The position numbers were made by a program, and so were the translations under genes. Shown one piece after another: positions 29,468-39,647 of a stretch of 64,000 nucleotides of DNA. The stretch is taken from positions 434,001 to 498,000 of the forward strand of contig NZ_CP061739.1 of assembly GCF_014770435.1 (NCBI RefSeq), written 5' to 3'. Under the pieces are notes generated by a model that ran no database searches, was not told the origin of the DNA, and was given only the letters and a program-made list of their open reading frames with translations. Every line of letters starts with the position of its first letter. The stretch's first letter is position 1. The DNA is from Psychrobacter sp. 28M-43 (GTDB taxonomy: Bacteria; Pseudomonadota; Gammaproteobacteria; Pseudomonadales; Moraxellaceae).

Positions 29468-29935
29468 TTAATCTAGCGTGATTTTGGTTCCACTCTTGGT
29501 AAAGTTCATCACAAACTGGCTTTTGAAATTGCGTACATTGTTCTCGTAAGTCAGTAAGCTGCGCGTGAACTGATGATAGTCGCTCATATTCTTGGCATTG
29601 ACCATGAGCATAAAGTCAAAATCGCCCGATACTTCATAGCAGCTCATGATTCGTGATTGCGCATCCATTAGGCGCTCAAACCGATGCTGCATTGAGGTAT
29701 TAGAGCGCTCCATTTCTATCATTACTACTGCTGTCAGACCATAGCCGACTTTGTCAGGATTGACGATGGCGACTTGTTTGGTAATCACGTCACTATCTAT
29801 CAGCGCCTGTATGCGCCGCTGCGCCGTCGCGATAGATACATGCACTTGCTCTGCGACAGTTTTGAGCGGTAATGTCGCATCATCTTGCAGCAAGTTCAAA
29901 ATAGCTTTATCAATATTATCTAAAGTATGGCTCAT
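29468..29935 (-). CDS. Lrp/AsnC family transcriptional regulator
   Basis: The 155-residue protein has the N-terminal AsnC-type helix-turn-helix (LDNIDKAILNLLQDDA, then VSIATAQRRIQALIDSDVI at about 34-52) and the C-terminal ligand-binding RAM domain (GLTAVVMIEM, CYEVSGDFDFMLMVNAKN). Such regulators bind amino acids and control transport or catabolic genes. Start ATG 29935 follows AAGGAT. It is divergent from the EamA exporter gene at 30178, with about 240 bases between, a common arrangement in which the regulator controls an amino-acid exporter; that pairing is inferred. Confidence 0.92.
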   Translation of the reverse strand: MSHTLDNIDKAILNLLQDDATLPLKTVAEQVHVSIATAQRRIQALIDSDVITKQVAIVNPDKVGYGLTAVVMIEMERSNTSMQHRFERLMDAQSRIMSCYEVSGDFDFMLMVNAKNMSDYHQFTRSLLTYENNVRNFKSQFVMNFTKSGTKITLD

Positions 29936-30177
29936 ATCAGGATATCCTTAATAGCAGAGTTTTTTATCGGTTTTTATAAATATTATCACTAACAATCCTA
30001 ATATAAGAAAATAATGATTTATATAATACTTATTTGATATTTTTATTCATAAAAATATTTATATAGAGATAATATATCAAAGCACCCTAGTAAAATAGAC
30101 CATACCAACTAGAGCTACTTCAAAATAAGAGCTAGCAATTGGTTTTTAATAATCTATTAATAGCTACGGTGCTTATC
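29936..30177. promoter_or_regulatory. Divergent promoter region, lrp-like / eamA-like
   Basis: This very AT-rich region (for example around 30000-30080) lies between two divergent genes and must hold both promoters. Lrp-type regulators favour such DNA. No specific operator can be defined by eye. Confidence 0.45.
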
Positions 30178-31200
30178 ATGTCTATCTCAATGCTCTCCAA
30201 TGTATTCGCTAATACGCTAGCAACGACTGCTGCACGTTTGCCACTACCTGCGATTTGGACGACAGGTAGCGCACAACAACGCACTCTGATATTAGGGGTG
30301 TCTTTTGCCGTATTGTCCAACATGCTATTTGGCGTCCTCTATGCGTATAGCAGTTTTTTGTCGCCATTATCAGGGACGCAGGTTTTTATCTGGCGTATGC
30401 TCGCGATGTGGGCAGCGTTGGTCGGATACCTGATGGTAAGTGGACGTCTAGGATTACACATTGATAAACTAAAAGTGTTAAAAGGCGTTAAGCAGTGGGC
30501 TTGGCTGCTACTACCTACACCGATATTTCTCAGTCAGTTTTGGTTATTTATGTGGGCGCCAGTTAATGGGCAAGGTGTGCAAACCGCGATGGGATACTTC
30601 CTATTTCCACTGATGATGGTGGTGTTTGGTTGTGTCCTCTTTGGCGAAAAATTAAGCCGTTTGCAATGGTTAGCAGTGGCTTTTGCTGCATTGGGTGTGG
30701 GTAGTGAAGTTATCCGTACGCAAAGTGTCTCTTGGGCGACGCTATGGGTATGCGGTACGTATCCTGTTTACTACATTTTACGCCGACTGCAGGGAATTGG
30801 CGCAGTAACTGGTTTATTGATTGATTTAACGATATTTGCGCCCTTTGCGCTGGCTTACTTGTTCTTCTTTGCCCCAAGCAGTTTGGCATTGGTTAGCGGC
30901 TCTGGTTTCTTTATCATGATGCTGGTAGGTTTGGGTGTGCTCAGTGTCTTGGCAATGAAGACCAATATTGATGCCAGTCAAATGCTACCAGTCAATGTCT
31001 ATGGCATGATGAGCTATTTGGAGCCAGCGCTACTATTTATTTTGGCAGTGACCGTACTAGGCAACCCATTTGAGTCAGCGATGATCTATAGCTATGGTCT
31101 AATTTGGTTAGGTATTGCATGTCTGATTGCTCATGGTGTTAGGCAATTGCGTCAGGCTAGTAGAAAGACAGCAGCATCTCTAGAAGAGCAAATGGCATAG
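30178..31200 (+). CDS. EamA/RarD-type membrane transporter
   Basis: The protein (340 residues from ATG 30178) has about ten membrane helices and looks like the DMT superfamily, RarD branch: GVLYAYSSFLSPLSGTQVF followed by FIWRMLAMW near residue 70, FLSQFWLFMWAPVNGQGVQ (near 120) and GYFLFPLMMVVFGCVLFGE. It probably exports a small metabolite such as an amino acid, which is consistent with the divergent Lrp regulator. Start choice is uncertain: TTG 30139, GTG 30169, ATG 30178 and ATG 30190 are in frame and none has a clear ribosome site. The leading polar segment before the first helix is unusual for RarD proteins. Confidence 0.83.
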   Translation: MSISMLSNVFANTLATTAARLPLPAIWTTGSAQQRTLILGVSFAVLSNMLFGVLYAYSSFLSPLSGTQVFIWRMLAMWAALVGYLMVSGRLGLHIDKLKVLKGVKQWAWLLLPTPIFLSQFWLFMWAPVNGQGVQTAMGYFLFPLMMVVFGCVLFGEKLSRLQWLAVAFAALGVGSEVIRTQSVSWATLWVCGTYPVYYILRRLQGIGAVTGLLIDLTIFAPFALAYLFFFAPSSLALVSGSGFFIMMLVGLGVLSVLAMKTNIDASQMLPVNVYGMMSYLEPALLFILAVTVLGNPFESAMIYSYGLIWLGIACLIAHGVRQLRQASRKTAASLEEQMA

Positions 31201-31282
31201 TAGAATGGATTGCTAAATGCTTGTATGAGTTGTTATTGGTAGCTAAAGCTGAACGGTAATATTTATAGATATCGTAGATAAC

Positions 31283-31324
31283 AAAAAAGGACGGCTCAGT
31301 AAATATTGAGTCGTCCTTTTTATA
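31283..31324. terminator. Bidirectional terminator
   Basis: AAAAAAGGACGGCTCA pairs with TGAGTCGTCCTTTTT (one mismatch) around a short A/T-rich loop. It separates the convergent eamA-like (+) and smpB (-) genes. Confidence 0.87.
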
Positions 31325-31339
31325 TAGATTAAATAACGC

Positions 31340-31816
31340 TTAATCTAAATGCTGTTTGAAACCGCGCTGTTTATCACGTTCCCAGTCACGATCTTTTAGC
31401 GTTTTACGTTTGTCATGCTGCTTTTTACCCAATGCTAGGCCAATTTGGCACTTCACCAGTGAGTTTTTCCAGTAGCAAGACAGCGGTACGCAAGCGTAAC
31501 CTTTCTGATTGATTGCCCCAGATAGTTTTTCGATTTCACGACGGTTCAGCAGCAGTTTACGGGTACGAATACTGTCTGGACTAACGTGCGTCGAGCTCGA
31601 TAGTAATGGCTGAATGTGCGCACCAAACAAAAAGGCTTCGTTATTGCGGAATATGACATACGCTTCGGTAATGGTCATTTTTCCTGCACGAATGGCTTTG
31701 ACTTCCCAACCTTGTAATGCCAGTCCTGCCTCAAAGGTTTCTTCGATAAAATACTCATGACGCGCCTTTTTATTGGCGCAAATCTGATTATCTGGCTTTT
31801 TTGATTTTTTTGACAT
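31340..31816 (-). CDS. smpB: SsrA-binding protein SmpB
   Basis: The 158-residue protein binds tmRNA and brings it to stalled ribosomes for trans-translation. Family motifs seen: [20 protein letters not shown] followed by [34 protein letters not shown] and the basic C-terminal tail [16 protein letters not shown]. The start ATG follows GGAGAAATT. The tmRNA gene itself (ssrA) is not in this window. Confidence 0.96.
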   Translation of the reverse strand: MSKKSKKPDNQICANKKARHEYFIEETFEAGLALQGWEVKAIRAGKMTITEAYVIFRNNEAFLFGAHIQPLLSSSTHVSPDSIRTRKLLLNRREIEKLSGAINQKGYACVPLSCYWKNSLVKCQIGLALGKKQHDKRKTLKDRDWERDKQRGFKQHLD

Positions 31817-32016
31817 AATTTCTCCATAAGGATGACCTAAAACACAGGCTCCTTATTTAATCAGTCCCACTAATTCCTCATCCTAATCCAATAAATAGTC
31901 TTGTTTTTTATTTCGATTATGAGATGGATGAGTCGAACTGCCTATTGTATCAAAGCCTCTGATGAAAAGGTAAATCAGCTGTTAGGACAAATGTAGCAGA
32001 TAAGTATTAAGTTTGA

Positions 32017-32586
<570 letters not shown>

Positions 32587-32649
32587 AAGACGCTGCATTA
32601 AAGATAAGCTGCTAGCACTTGCTAAAACAGTAAGGAGTAGCCATATAGG

Positions 32650-32828
32650 AATAGGGCATGTCCCTATTTTAAAAATAGTGATAAAAATTAGATAAATCGC
32701 AGGCAAACAAGAAAAATAGTGCAGACAATATCGAGATATTGATTAGTTATTTGACGCCGTTTGTCAAAGATTTAACCATTTTTAGCCCATTTAGTGATAA
32801 ACGTTTGGATTAGGGACAAGCCCTAATA
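32650..32828. repeat. Pair of near-identical 19-bp palindromes bounding a 179-bp segment
   Basis: AATAGGGCATGTCCCTATT (32650-32668) and ATTAGGGACAAGCCCTAAT (32810-32828) are each 7-5-7 dyads. The reverse complement of the second matches the first at 16 of 19 positions, so they act as inverted termini. Midway is a third dyad, CAATATCGAGATATTG (32726-32741). No flanking duplication is visible. It may be a small non-autonomous mobile element or a regulatory region of the ferredoxin gene. Confidence 0.5.
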
Positions 32829-32835
32829 CGAGTAA

Positions 32836-33102
<267 letters not shown>

Positions 33103-33157
33103 AGTATTTATAAGCGATTGATGACGTTTAGGTTTACAACGTTTTAGGGACAACACG

Positions 33158-34483
33158 ATGACCACGCAAACAACAACCACGCAATCCATCCAAGTCGTAA
33201 ATGACTTCGATCAGCAACATCTTTGGCACCCTTATGCTAGTCTGCCACCCACTTATTCTAATATCGTAATCGATCGTGCTGAAGGTATTTATATCATCAC
33301 CGAAGATGGCACGCGCCTGATCGATGGTATGTCGTCATGGTGGGCGAGCGTTCATGGTTATAACCATCCAAAACTGAATGACGCACTGACTAAGCAGTTG
33401 GGTAAAATGGCGCATGTCATGTTTGGTGGGTTAACCCATCAGCCGGCGATAGATTTAGGTAAAAAACTGCTCGACATTGTACCTGCTGGACTTGATGCAA
33501 TTTTTTATGCGGACAGTGGCAGTATCGCGGTAGAAGTGGCACTAAAAATGACGTTGCAGTATCAAGTAGCTGCCAAGCGTCCAACCAAGCAACAATTTGC
33601 ATCAACCCATTCAGGGTATTACGGAGACACGTGGCATGCCATGAGTGTCTGTGATCCTGTTAATGGTATGCACAGCCTATATGGCAAGCAATTACCGATG
33701 CAGCATTTCGTCCCTGCGCCGCCACTTGGCTTTGATCGCGCCTTGACAGTAGATGAGCGTGAATCATTAGCTCAGTTTTTTTTCAAGTATGGTGAGCAGC
33801 TGGCAGGTTTTATCATTGAGCCAATTATTCAGGGTGCAGGCGGGATGCGTTTTTATAGTCCTGAATATCTGCAATTGCTGCGTCAACTGTGCGATGAGCA
33901 TGATGTACTATTGGTTGCGGATGAAATCGCCACTGGGTTTGGGCGCAGTGGTAAATTGTTTGCATGTGAACATGCTGGCATCAGCCCTGATATCATGACC
34001 ATTGGCAAGGCGCTGACGGGTGGCTATATGACTTTTGCCGCAACGTTATGTACCCGAAAGATTGCCGATACCATCCATAATAGTGACTATCCGGCGCTGA
34101 TGCATGGCCCAACCTTTATGGGCAATCCACTGGCTTGTGCAGTTGCGTGTGCATCGATTGATTTGATTATGTCTTATGATATCGAAGCACGTACCGCAAA
34201 CATGCAGACTATTATGGAACAGCAGTTAGCGCCTGCTGCGTTATTAGACGGTGTTGCCGAGGTACGTTGTTTGGGTGCAGTCTCCGTCATTGAGTTGCAT
34301 GAAGCGGTCGATATGTCTACATTTCAGTCTTTGTTGATTGATAATGGTATCTGGGTCAGACCATTTGGCAAGCTGGTGTATATCATGCCACCCTACGTGA
34401 TTACTGATGATGAGCTGACTACCTTATGCCAATTACTGCTAAAAGTAGTGCGTACGTATTTAGAAAATCGAGGTCAACGATGA
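33158..34483 (+). CDS. bioA: Adenosylmethionine-8-amino-7-oxononanoate aminotransferase
   Basis: The 441-residue class III aminotransferase converts 7-keto-8-aminopelargonate to 7,8-diaminopelargonate using S-adenosylmethionine as amino donor, in biotin synthesis. Seen: DQQHLWHPYAS at the N-terminus and DGMSSWWASVHGYNHP, both typical of BioA, VLLVADEIATGFGRSG (PLP-binding Asp), and TIGKALTGGYM with PLP Lys284. The stop overlaps the bioD start (ATGA), so the two are translationally coupled. No bioB, bioF or bioC is in this window. Confidence 0.95.
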   Translation: MTTQTTTTQSIQVVNDFDQQHLWHPYASLPPTYSNIVIDRAEGIYIITEDGTRLIDGMSSWWASVHGYNHPKLNDALTKQLGKMAHVMFGGLTHQPAIDLGKKLLDIVPAGLDAIFYADSGSIAVEVALKMTLQYQVAAKRPTKQQFASTHSGYYGDTWHAMSVCDPVNGMHSLYGKQLPMQHFVPAPPLGFDRALTVDERESLAQFFFKYGEQLAGFIIEPIIQGAGGMRFYSPEYLQLLRQLCDEHDVLLVADEIATGFGRSGKLFACEHAGISPDIMTIGKALTGGYMTFAATLCTRKIADTIHNSDYPALMHGPTFMGNPLACAVACASIDLIMSYDIEARTANMQTIMEQQLAPAALLDGVAEVRCLGAVSVIELHEAVDMSTFQSLLIDNGIWVRPFGKLVYIMPPYVITDDELTTLCQLLLKVVRTYLENRGQR

Positions 34484-35196
34484 GTGTTCTATTTGTTTCT
34501 GGTATCGATACCGATATTGGTAAAACCTATGCTACTGGACTGCTTGCCAAAGCGCTTATGCAGCAAGGCTTAAATGTCATTACTCAAAAGTTAGTGCAAA
34601 CGGGCGTATCGATTAATCCAAATAATGGTGAGATGAATATTGCTGATGATATCATTACTCATCGTCAACTTATGGACATTTCTTTACAGCCATGTGATCT
34701 CGATTTTACGACTTGTACTCATCGTTATAAGAAGCCAGCGTCTCCTCATCTGGCTACTAAATTATTAGGGGAAACACTTGATCCTGATATGATTACCAAT
34801 GCTACTAAGCGCCTGCAATCTGAGTATGAGCTGGTACTACTAGAAGGTGCAGGTGGTTTGCTTGTGCCCATTACAGAGAATCTACTGATATTAGATTATA
34901 TTGCCGAGCAAGGCTATCCTATTGTCTTGGTCACCTCTGGTCGATTGGGCAGCATCAATCACACTTTGCTGAGTTTAGAAGCTATAAAATCGCGAGGATT
35001 AATAGTACATAGCATAATTTATAATCATATTCATGATGATGCTGAGCAAACGGATACTGAAATCGCAAATAGTACTATTGAGTTTCTACGAGAATATTTG
35101 GACAATCATTATCCCGAAGCGCATTGGCTACAAATACCGTATCTAAAAGATAATCTGGTCGGTAATATTGACACACTACCAGCAAATTTTGTTTAG
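34480..35196 (+). CDS. bioD: Dethiobiotin synthetase
   Basis: The 238-residue protein closes the ureido ring of dethiobiotin from diaminopelargonate, CO2 and ATP. The P-loop FVSGIDTDIGKTYATGLLAK is at residues 4-23 and EGAGGLLVPITEN near 125-137 is the second conserved motif. An ORF start at 34426 lies inside bioA; ATG 34480, which overlaps the bioA stop and follows GAGGTC, is the right start. The gene is followed by rnpB. Confidence 0.95.
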   Translation: MSVLFVSGIDTDIGKTYATGLLAKALMQQGLNVITQKLVQTGVSINPNNGEMNIADDIITHRQLMDISLQPCDLDFTTCTHRYKKPASPHLATKLLGETLDPDMITNATKRLQSEYELVLLEGAGGLLVPITENLLILDYIAEQGYPIVLVTSGRLGSINHTLLSLEAIKSRGLIVHSIIYNHIHDDAEQTDTEIANSTIEFLREYLDNHYPEAHWLQIPYLKDNLVGNIDTLPANFV

Positions 35197-35234
35197 CCTA
35201 TTTATGTTGTCCACAAAAATAAATCCAAAAGACA

Positions 35235-35263
35235 TTCGCAGGCAGTCATAAGTTTGCTATACT
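35235..35263 (+). promoter_or_regulatory. Promoter of rnpB
   Basis: TTCGCA (35235-35240), 17 bases and TATACT (35258-35263) form a sigma-70 promoter. Transcription would start near 35270, where the RNase P RNA begins. Confidence 0.7.
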
Positions 35264-35268
35264 AGTGC

Positions 35269-35638
35269 GCTTGGTAGACTAGGCGATCGCCGCTGCACAC
35301 TGGCAACAGATGAGCAGGGGAGGAAAGTCCGGGCTACATAGGGCAGCGTGCCAGCTAACGGCTGGGCAGGGTAACTTGACGACCAGTGCAGCAGAGAGTA
35401 GACCGCCTTTAGTATCTTAGGGTATTATCGGTAAGGGTGAAAGGGTGTGGTAAGAGCGCACCGCGTGGCTGGCAACAGTTCACGGCATGGTAAACTCCAC
35501 GCGTAGCAAGACCAAATAGGCATCGGCATGGCGCGGCCCGCGTTCGATGCGGGTAGGTTGCTTGAGCGTATTAGCGATGATACGCCTAGAGGAATGATCG
35601 TCCACGACAGAACCCGGCTTATCGGTTTACCAAACCTT
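35269..35638 (+). ncRNA. rnpB: RNase P RNA (class A)
   Basis: The RNA is the catalytic subunit that trims tRNA 5' leaders. Conserved class A blocks are visible: gatcgccgctgcacac, gaggaaagtccgggct (CR-I), cagggtaacttgacg, and toward the end gaggaatgatcgtccacgac followed by agaacccggcttatcgg (CR-V). The 5' cttggta can pair with the 3' taccaa. The 3' end runs into GGTTTACCAAACC plus a T-run, which serves as terminator. Ends are estimates within a few bases. Confidence 0.95.
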
Positions 35639-35715
35639 TTTTATTGTTTGATGTAGTAATAGTTGCAATTAATCTGAATTAAATTCGTTTTTTTGCAAAA
35701 AATGCTTATTAGGGG

Positions 35716-35744
35716 TTGACGGCAGTCAACAGCTTGGGCATAAT
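35716..35744 (+). promoter_or_regulatory. Promoter of tRNA-Met gene
   Basis: TTGACG (35716-35721), 17-base spacer and CATAAT (35739-35744) form a strong sigma-70 promoter; the tRNA begins 15 bases after the -10 box. Confidence 0.8.
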
Positions 35745-35758
35745 GTGCAGCCTAAAAC

Positions 35759-35835
35759 GGCGATGTAGCTCAGCTGGTTAGAGCGCATGACTCATAATCG
35801 TGAGGTCAAGAGTTCAAGTCTCTTCATCGCCACCA
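35759..35835 (+). tRNA. tRNA-Met (CAT), elongator
   Basis: The 77-base tRNA has acceptor arm ggcgatg/catcgcc, D-loop agctggtta, anticodon stem catga/tcgtg with loop ctCATaa (anticodon 35793-35795), T-loop ttcaagt, discriminator A and an encoded CCA. The first base pairs with position 72 as G-C, and the anticodon stem lacks three G-C pairs, so it is the elongator type and not the initiator. Confidence 0.95.
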
Positions 35836-35849
35836 TATATAGCAGTACT

Positions 35850-35883
35850 AAAAAAACCAATCTATCGAGATTGGTTTTTTTTT
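35850..35883 (+). terminator. Terminator after tRNA-Met
   Basis: AAAAAACCAATCT and GATTGGTTTTTT pair around a short loop (atcga) and end in a T-run of nine. Confidence 0.88.
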
Positions 35884-36216
35884 GCCTAGAATAAATAATC
35901 TTCTCAAGATTTTATATTAGTTCTTGATATACTAGACACTCTCTATAAGTATTAAGTTTTTTTTCATTTCATCTGCAAGTCACATCTCTTCTAACAAAAT
36001 CGCCTTACTTTGCAGTGGAAAACTGCTAGAATACTCTTTTATGTCTACGCATAAGAGTTAATGTGCTTGACTATGGATTTTAGACGGTAATATTAGCCCG
36101 ATCGGCTTGTTATAACGGTTAACCTTCAAAGAAGTACAAGCACGTTATCAATTGCATCTGACAGTATCTATTTTTTAGTTTTATTATTCTATCACCCTTA
36201 ATTTAGTAGGCGCTTT
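35884..36216. other. Intergenic stretch upstream of lepA
   Basis: This AT-rich region of about 330 bases must hold the promoter of the lepA-pdxJ operon. A possible -10 box TAGAAT is at 36027-36032, but no well-spaced -35 box was found. No gene or repeat of the local family is seen. Confidence 0.45.
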
Positions 36217-38016
36217 GTGACTGCATTAGCCAATATTCGTAACTTTTCAATCATTGCCCACATTGATCATGGTAAGTCGACACTTGCCGATCGTTTTATT
36301 CAAATGTGCGGTGCCTTGCAAGATCGCGAGATGCAGGCGCAGGTGCTCGACTCAATGGATATTGAGCGTGAGCGCGGTATCACTATTAAAGCACAGTCAG
36401 TAACACTGTTTTATGATCATCCAAATGGTGAGCGCTATCAGCTTAACTTTATTGATACCCCTGGTCACGTCGATTTTTCATATGAAGTTTCGCGTTCATT
36501 AGCAGCTTGTGAAGGTGCGCTATTGGTTGTTGATGCCGCTCAAGGCGTAGAAGCGCAGTCAGTGGCCAATTGCTATACAGCCGTTGATCAAGGCTTAGAA
36601 GTCATGGCGGTGTTAAATAAGATTGATTTACCGCAAGTTGAGCCTGAGCGCGTCATTCAAGAAATTGAAGATATTATCGGTATCGATGCCGTTGATGCAC
36701 CGCGAGTATCAGCCAAATCTGGTCTGGGTGTTGATAAGCTGCTAGAAGCGCTAGTAGAGTTTATTCCGGCACCAACTGGTGATCGTGAAGCACCACTGCA
36801 AGCACTAATTATTGACTCTTGGTTCGATAATTATTTGGGCGTAGTCTCATTGGTACGGGTGCGTGAAGGTACTATACGTAAAGGTGACAAGTTATACATC
36901 AAATCGACTCAAGAGGCGCATCTGGTTGGCTCGATTGGTGTCTTTACGCCTAAGCCTGTAGATACGGGTGTTTTAGAAGCAGGGGAAGTCGGCTTTGTTA
37001 TTGCGGGTATTAAGGATATTGCCGGAGCGCCAGTAGGCGACACTATCACTCATGCTAAGACCCCTGATGTGGATCGTATCCCAGGCTTTAAACAAGTCAC
37101 GCCACAAGTCTATTCTGGTATGTTCCCAGTGGATTCGAGTGATTTTGAAAAATTCCGTGAAGCTTTGCAAAAACTGCAAATTAACGATGCTTCGCTGTTT
37201 TTTGAGCCAGATACGTCGGATGCGCTTGGCTTTGGTTTCCGCTGTGGCTTCTTGGGTATGCTGCACATGGAGATTATCCAAGAGCGTCTAGAGCGTGAAT
37301 ATGATCTAGATTTGATTACTACAGCGCCTTCAGTTATTTACGAAATTGAGAAAAAGAACGGCGATGTAATCTATGTAGATAATCCATCACATCTACCTGA
37401 GCCAAACAATATTGAAGAGTTCCGTGAGCCAATTGCCCGCTGTCAGATTTTAGTACCGCAAGAATTCTTAGGCAATGTAATGACGCTATGTATTGAGCGT
37501 CGTGGCGTTCAGGTTGATATGCGTTTTATGGGTCGACAAGTACAGCTGATATTTGATATCCCAATGGGCGAAGTGGTCATGGATTTCTTTGATCGCCTAA
37601 AGTCAGTCTCACGTGGTTTTGCATCGCTAGATTATAACTTTGAACGTTATCAAGCCGATAAGTTGGTGAGAGTTGATGTACTAATCAATGGCGATAAAGT
37701 TGATGCCTTAGCGATGATCGTGCACGAAACCCAATCACGTTATCGTGGTAATGCTCTAGTTACGAAGATGAAAGAGCTGATTCCGCGTCAAATGTTTGAT
37801 GTTGCCATTCAAGCGGCTATCGGTAGCCAAATCATTGGTCGTAGTACGGTAAAAGCCATGCGTAAAGACGTATTAGCAAAATGCTATGGTGGCGATGTGT
37901 CACGTAAGAAAAAGCTACTGTCTAAGCAAAAGGCTGGTAAAAAACGTATGAAGCAAGTAGGTAATGTTGAAATTCCACAAGAAGCCTTCTTAGCTGTGTT
38001 GCAAGTTGATAGCTAA
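36217..38016 (+). CDS. lepA: Elongation factor 4 (LepA)
   Basis: The 599-residue translational GTPase acts on ribosomes under stress (back-translocation or initiation, still debated). GTPase motifs: [14 protein letters not shown] (G1), RGITIKAQ (G2), [11 protein letters not shown] (G3) and NKIDLP (G4). The late [17 protein letters not shown] and the C-terminal [20 protein letters not shown] are specific for LepA. It uses a GTG start. It opens the operon lepA-lepB-DUF4845-rnc-era-recO-pdxJ. Confidence 0.97.
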   Translation: MTALANIRNFSIIAHIDHGKSTLADRFIQMCGALQDREMQAQVLDSMDIERERGITIKAQSVTLFYDHPNGERYQLNFIDTPGHVDFSYEVSRSLAACEGALLVVDAAQGVEAQSVANCYTAVDQGLEVMAVLNKIDLPQVEPERVIQEIEDIIGIDAVDAPRVSAKSGLGVDKLLEALVEFIPAPTGDREAPLQALIIDSWFDNYLGVVSLVRVREGTIRKGDKLYIKSTQEAHLVGSIGVFTPKPVDTGVLEAGEVGFVIAGIKDIAGAPVGDTITHAKTPDVDRIPGFKQVTPQVYSGMFPVDSSDFEKFREALQKLQINDASLFFEPDTSDALGFGFRCGFLGMLHMEIIQERLEREYDLDLITTAPSVIYEIEKKNGDVIYVDNPSHLPEPNNIEEFREPIARCQILVPQEFLGNVMTLCIERRGVQVDMRFMGRQVQLIFDIPMGEVVMDFFDRLKSVSRGFASLDYNFERYQADKLVRVDVLINGDKVDALAMIVHETQSRYRGNALVTKMKELIPRQMFDVAIQAAIGSQIIGRSTVKAMRKDVLAKCYGGDVSRKKKLLSKQKAGKKRMKQVGNVEIPQEAFLAVLQVDS

Positions 38017-38064
38017 TCGCTAAACGTAACCTAAGATAGTCATTGTAGATAACAGTCAAATGTA

Positions 38065-39021
38065 GTGAGTCTTATCGTAAAGGTGTTAGATAAGCCGCTC
38101 GTTAATAGGCAATTTGGTATGGATTTTGATTTTAATTTAATTTTAGTGCCGTTAACTATAGTCCTAGGAATTGTTTGGCTGTTAGATAAGCTAGCGCTCA
38201 AACAGCGCAAAACTCGTGGTCGAGGTCAAGAAGGCTTACTAGTTCGCTGGGCTTATGACTTTTTCCCTGTGTTAGCAGTGGTATTGATAGTACGCTCATT
38301 TTTAATTGAGCCATTTAATATTCCATCATCGTCTATGGTACCGACGCTATATACAGGTGATTTTATTGCTGTCAATAAGTATGCATATGGCGTGCGCTTG
38401 CCGTTAACCTATAATAAGGTGCTAGATACTGGTGAACCTGAGCATGGTGATGTGGCGGTGTTTCGCTACCCTGAAAACCCGAGCATTTATTATATTAAGC
38501 GCGTTATCGGTTTGCCTGGTGATACCGTAAGTTATAGTCAAGGCACGCTGTCTATCAATGACGTACCTATTGAGACTAAGTCTGTAGATTTCGCGGCAAA
38601 TGCTGAATTGACTTCACAGCTATATTTACCCGGGCAAATTGGTCCAGGGCAAGTGTTGACTGAAGAGAGTGCTTCTGCAATGGGTCAACAAGAAGAAGAC
38701 ACAGCACAATATTTTGAAGAAGTACAAGGTGACAATAAGCACCTCGTGCGCTATTTAGACGGCATGAACAGTTCACAATACGCGCCATTTTTGCAGCAAC
38801 AATCACCAGAGGTGGTTGAGTCAGAGGGTACTGAGTGGCGCATTAACGTGCCAGAAGATCAGTATTTTGTGATGGGTGATAATCGCGATCGCAGTGCAGA
38901 TGGTAGATTTTGGGGATTCGTTCCGGATGAAAACCTAGCAGGTAAGGCTGTTTATATTTGGATGCATAAACCACCTGGTCTTAACCTACCGACCTTTGAG
39001 CGTAATGGTACTATTAATTAA
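38065..39021 (+). CDS. lepB: Signal peptidase I
   Basis: The 318-residue protein cleaves signal peptides at the outer face of the inner membrane. Two membrane segments lie in the first 85 residues, followed by IPSSSMVPTL with catalytic Ser90, YIKRVIGLPGD with catalytic Lys145, and GDNRDRSADGRFWGFV near the C-terminus. A Gln/Glu-rich insert at about 205-265 makes it longer than short forms. The GTG start at 38065 has no clear ribosome site; ATG 38119 is an alternative that would remove 18 residues. Confidence 0.93.
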   Translation: MSLIVKVLDKPLVNRQFGMDFDFNLILVPLTIVLGIVWLLDKLALKQRKTRGRGQEGLLVRWAYDFFPVLAVVLIVRSFLIEPFNIPSSSMVPTLYTGDFIAVNKYAYGVRLPLTYNKVLDTGEPEHGDVAVFRYPENPSIYYIKRVIGLPGDTVSYSQGTLSINDVPIETKSVDFAANAELTSQLYLPGQIGPGQVLTEESASAMGQQEEDTAQYFEEVQGDNKHLVRYLDGMNSSQYAPFLQQQSPEVVESEGTEWRINVPEDQYFVMGDNRDRSADGRFWGFVPDENLAGKAVYIWMHKPPGLNLPTFERNGTIN

Positions 39022-39152
39022 GATTATGAGATTGTCTAGAGGTTGATTTGTTGATAATGGTTTTATGCTAATATCGTTGCTAAATAATTAATAGCTATTT
39101 ATTATTTATACACTTATTCAAAATAGTCGTTTATCTTTAGAAGGATATCATA

Positions 39153-39545
39153 ATGCAGCAATTATCTGGTTTGGCTATGCAGCGCGGCGCCAGTGTGACG
39201 AATGTTGTTCTCATTATTATGCTTTTAGGTATCGCGACTAAGTTGACAGTAGCCATCGTACCGGCTCAGATTGGTGACTATCAACTGACTAAGGTATTAA
39301 GTGCACAGCTAAAAGAAGCGAATAATAATAACGAAACAGCCAAGCAGTTCGTTGAACGTGTCAACAAACAGTTATCAATTAACGCAGATTACGATACTAA
39401 AGCGGAAGAGGTATTTATCTTTACTGATAAAAAAACAGGTCAATTGGCTATTCATAAAGAATATGCAATAACTAACAACTTTTTTAGCAATGTTGATATT
39501 ATTAACCGTTTCGAGGGTGACGTCGAAATGGCAACAGCAGAGTAA
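39153..39545 (+). CDS. DUF4845 family membrane protein
   Basis: The 130-residue protein has one N-terminal membrane segment (about residues 14-34, TNVVLIIMLLGIATKLTVAI) and a periplasmic or cytoplasmic domain. This size, layout and position between lepB and rnc match the DUF4845 family of gammaproteobacteria, whose function is not known. Start ATG follows AGAAGGATATC. Confidence 0.85.
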   Translation: MQQLSGLAMQRGASVTNVVLIIMLLGIATKLTVAIVPAQIGDYQLTKVLSAQLKEANNNNETAKQFVERVNKQLSINADYDTKAEEVFIFTDKKTGQLAIHKEYAITNNFFSNVDIINRFEGDVEMATAE

Positions 39546-39647
39546 GTCGCAATAGTACGACATAGCACATTCATTATTTCATAAAATATATCAAATGATA
39601 TTATTAAACTAAATCTGTCAAGCAGAAGGGATAACCACAAACCTCGC

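Noticed and set aside
33131..33139. GGTTTACAA upstream of bioA, identical to one half of the E. coli BirA operator
   Set aside because: No partner half-site at the expected 15-16 base spacing, and the ligase in this window has no DNA-binding domain.
36100..36170. Sequence cggttaaccttcaaagaag resembling the interspersed repeat core
   Set aside because: No second arm (cactcggttgccttgta) and no inverted ends; similarity limited to a few bases.
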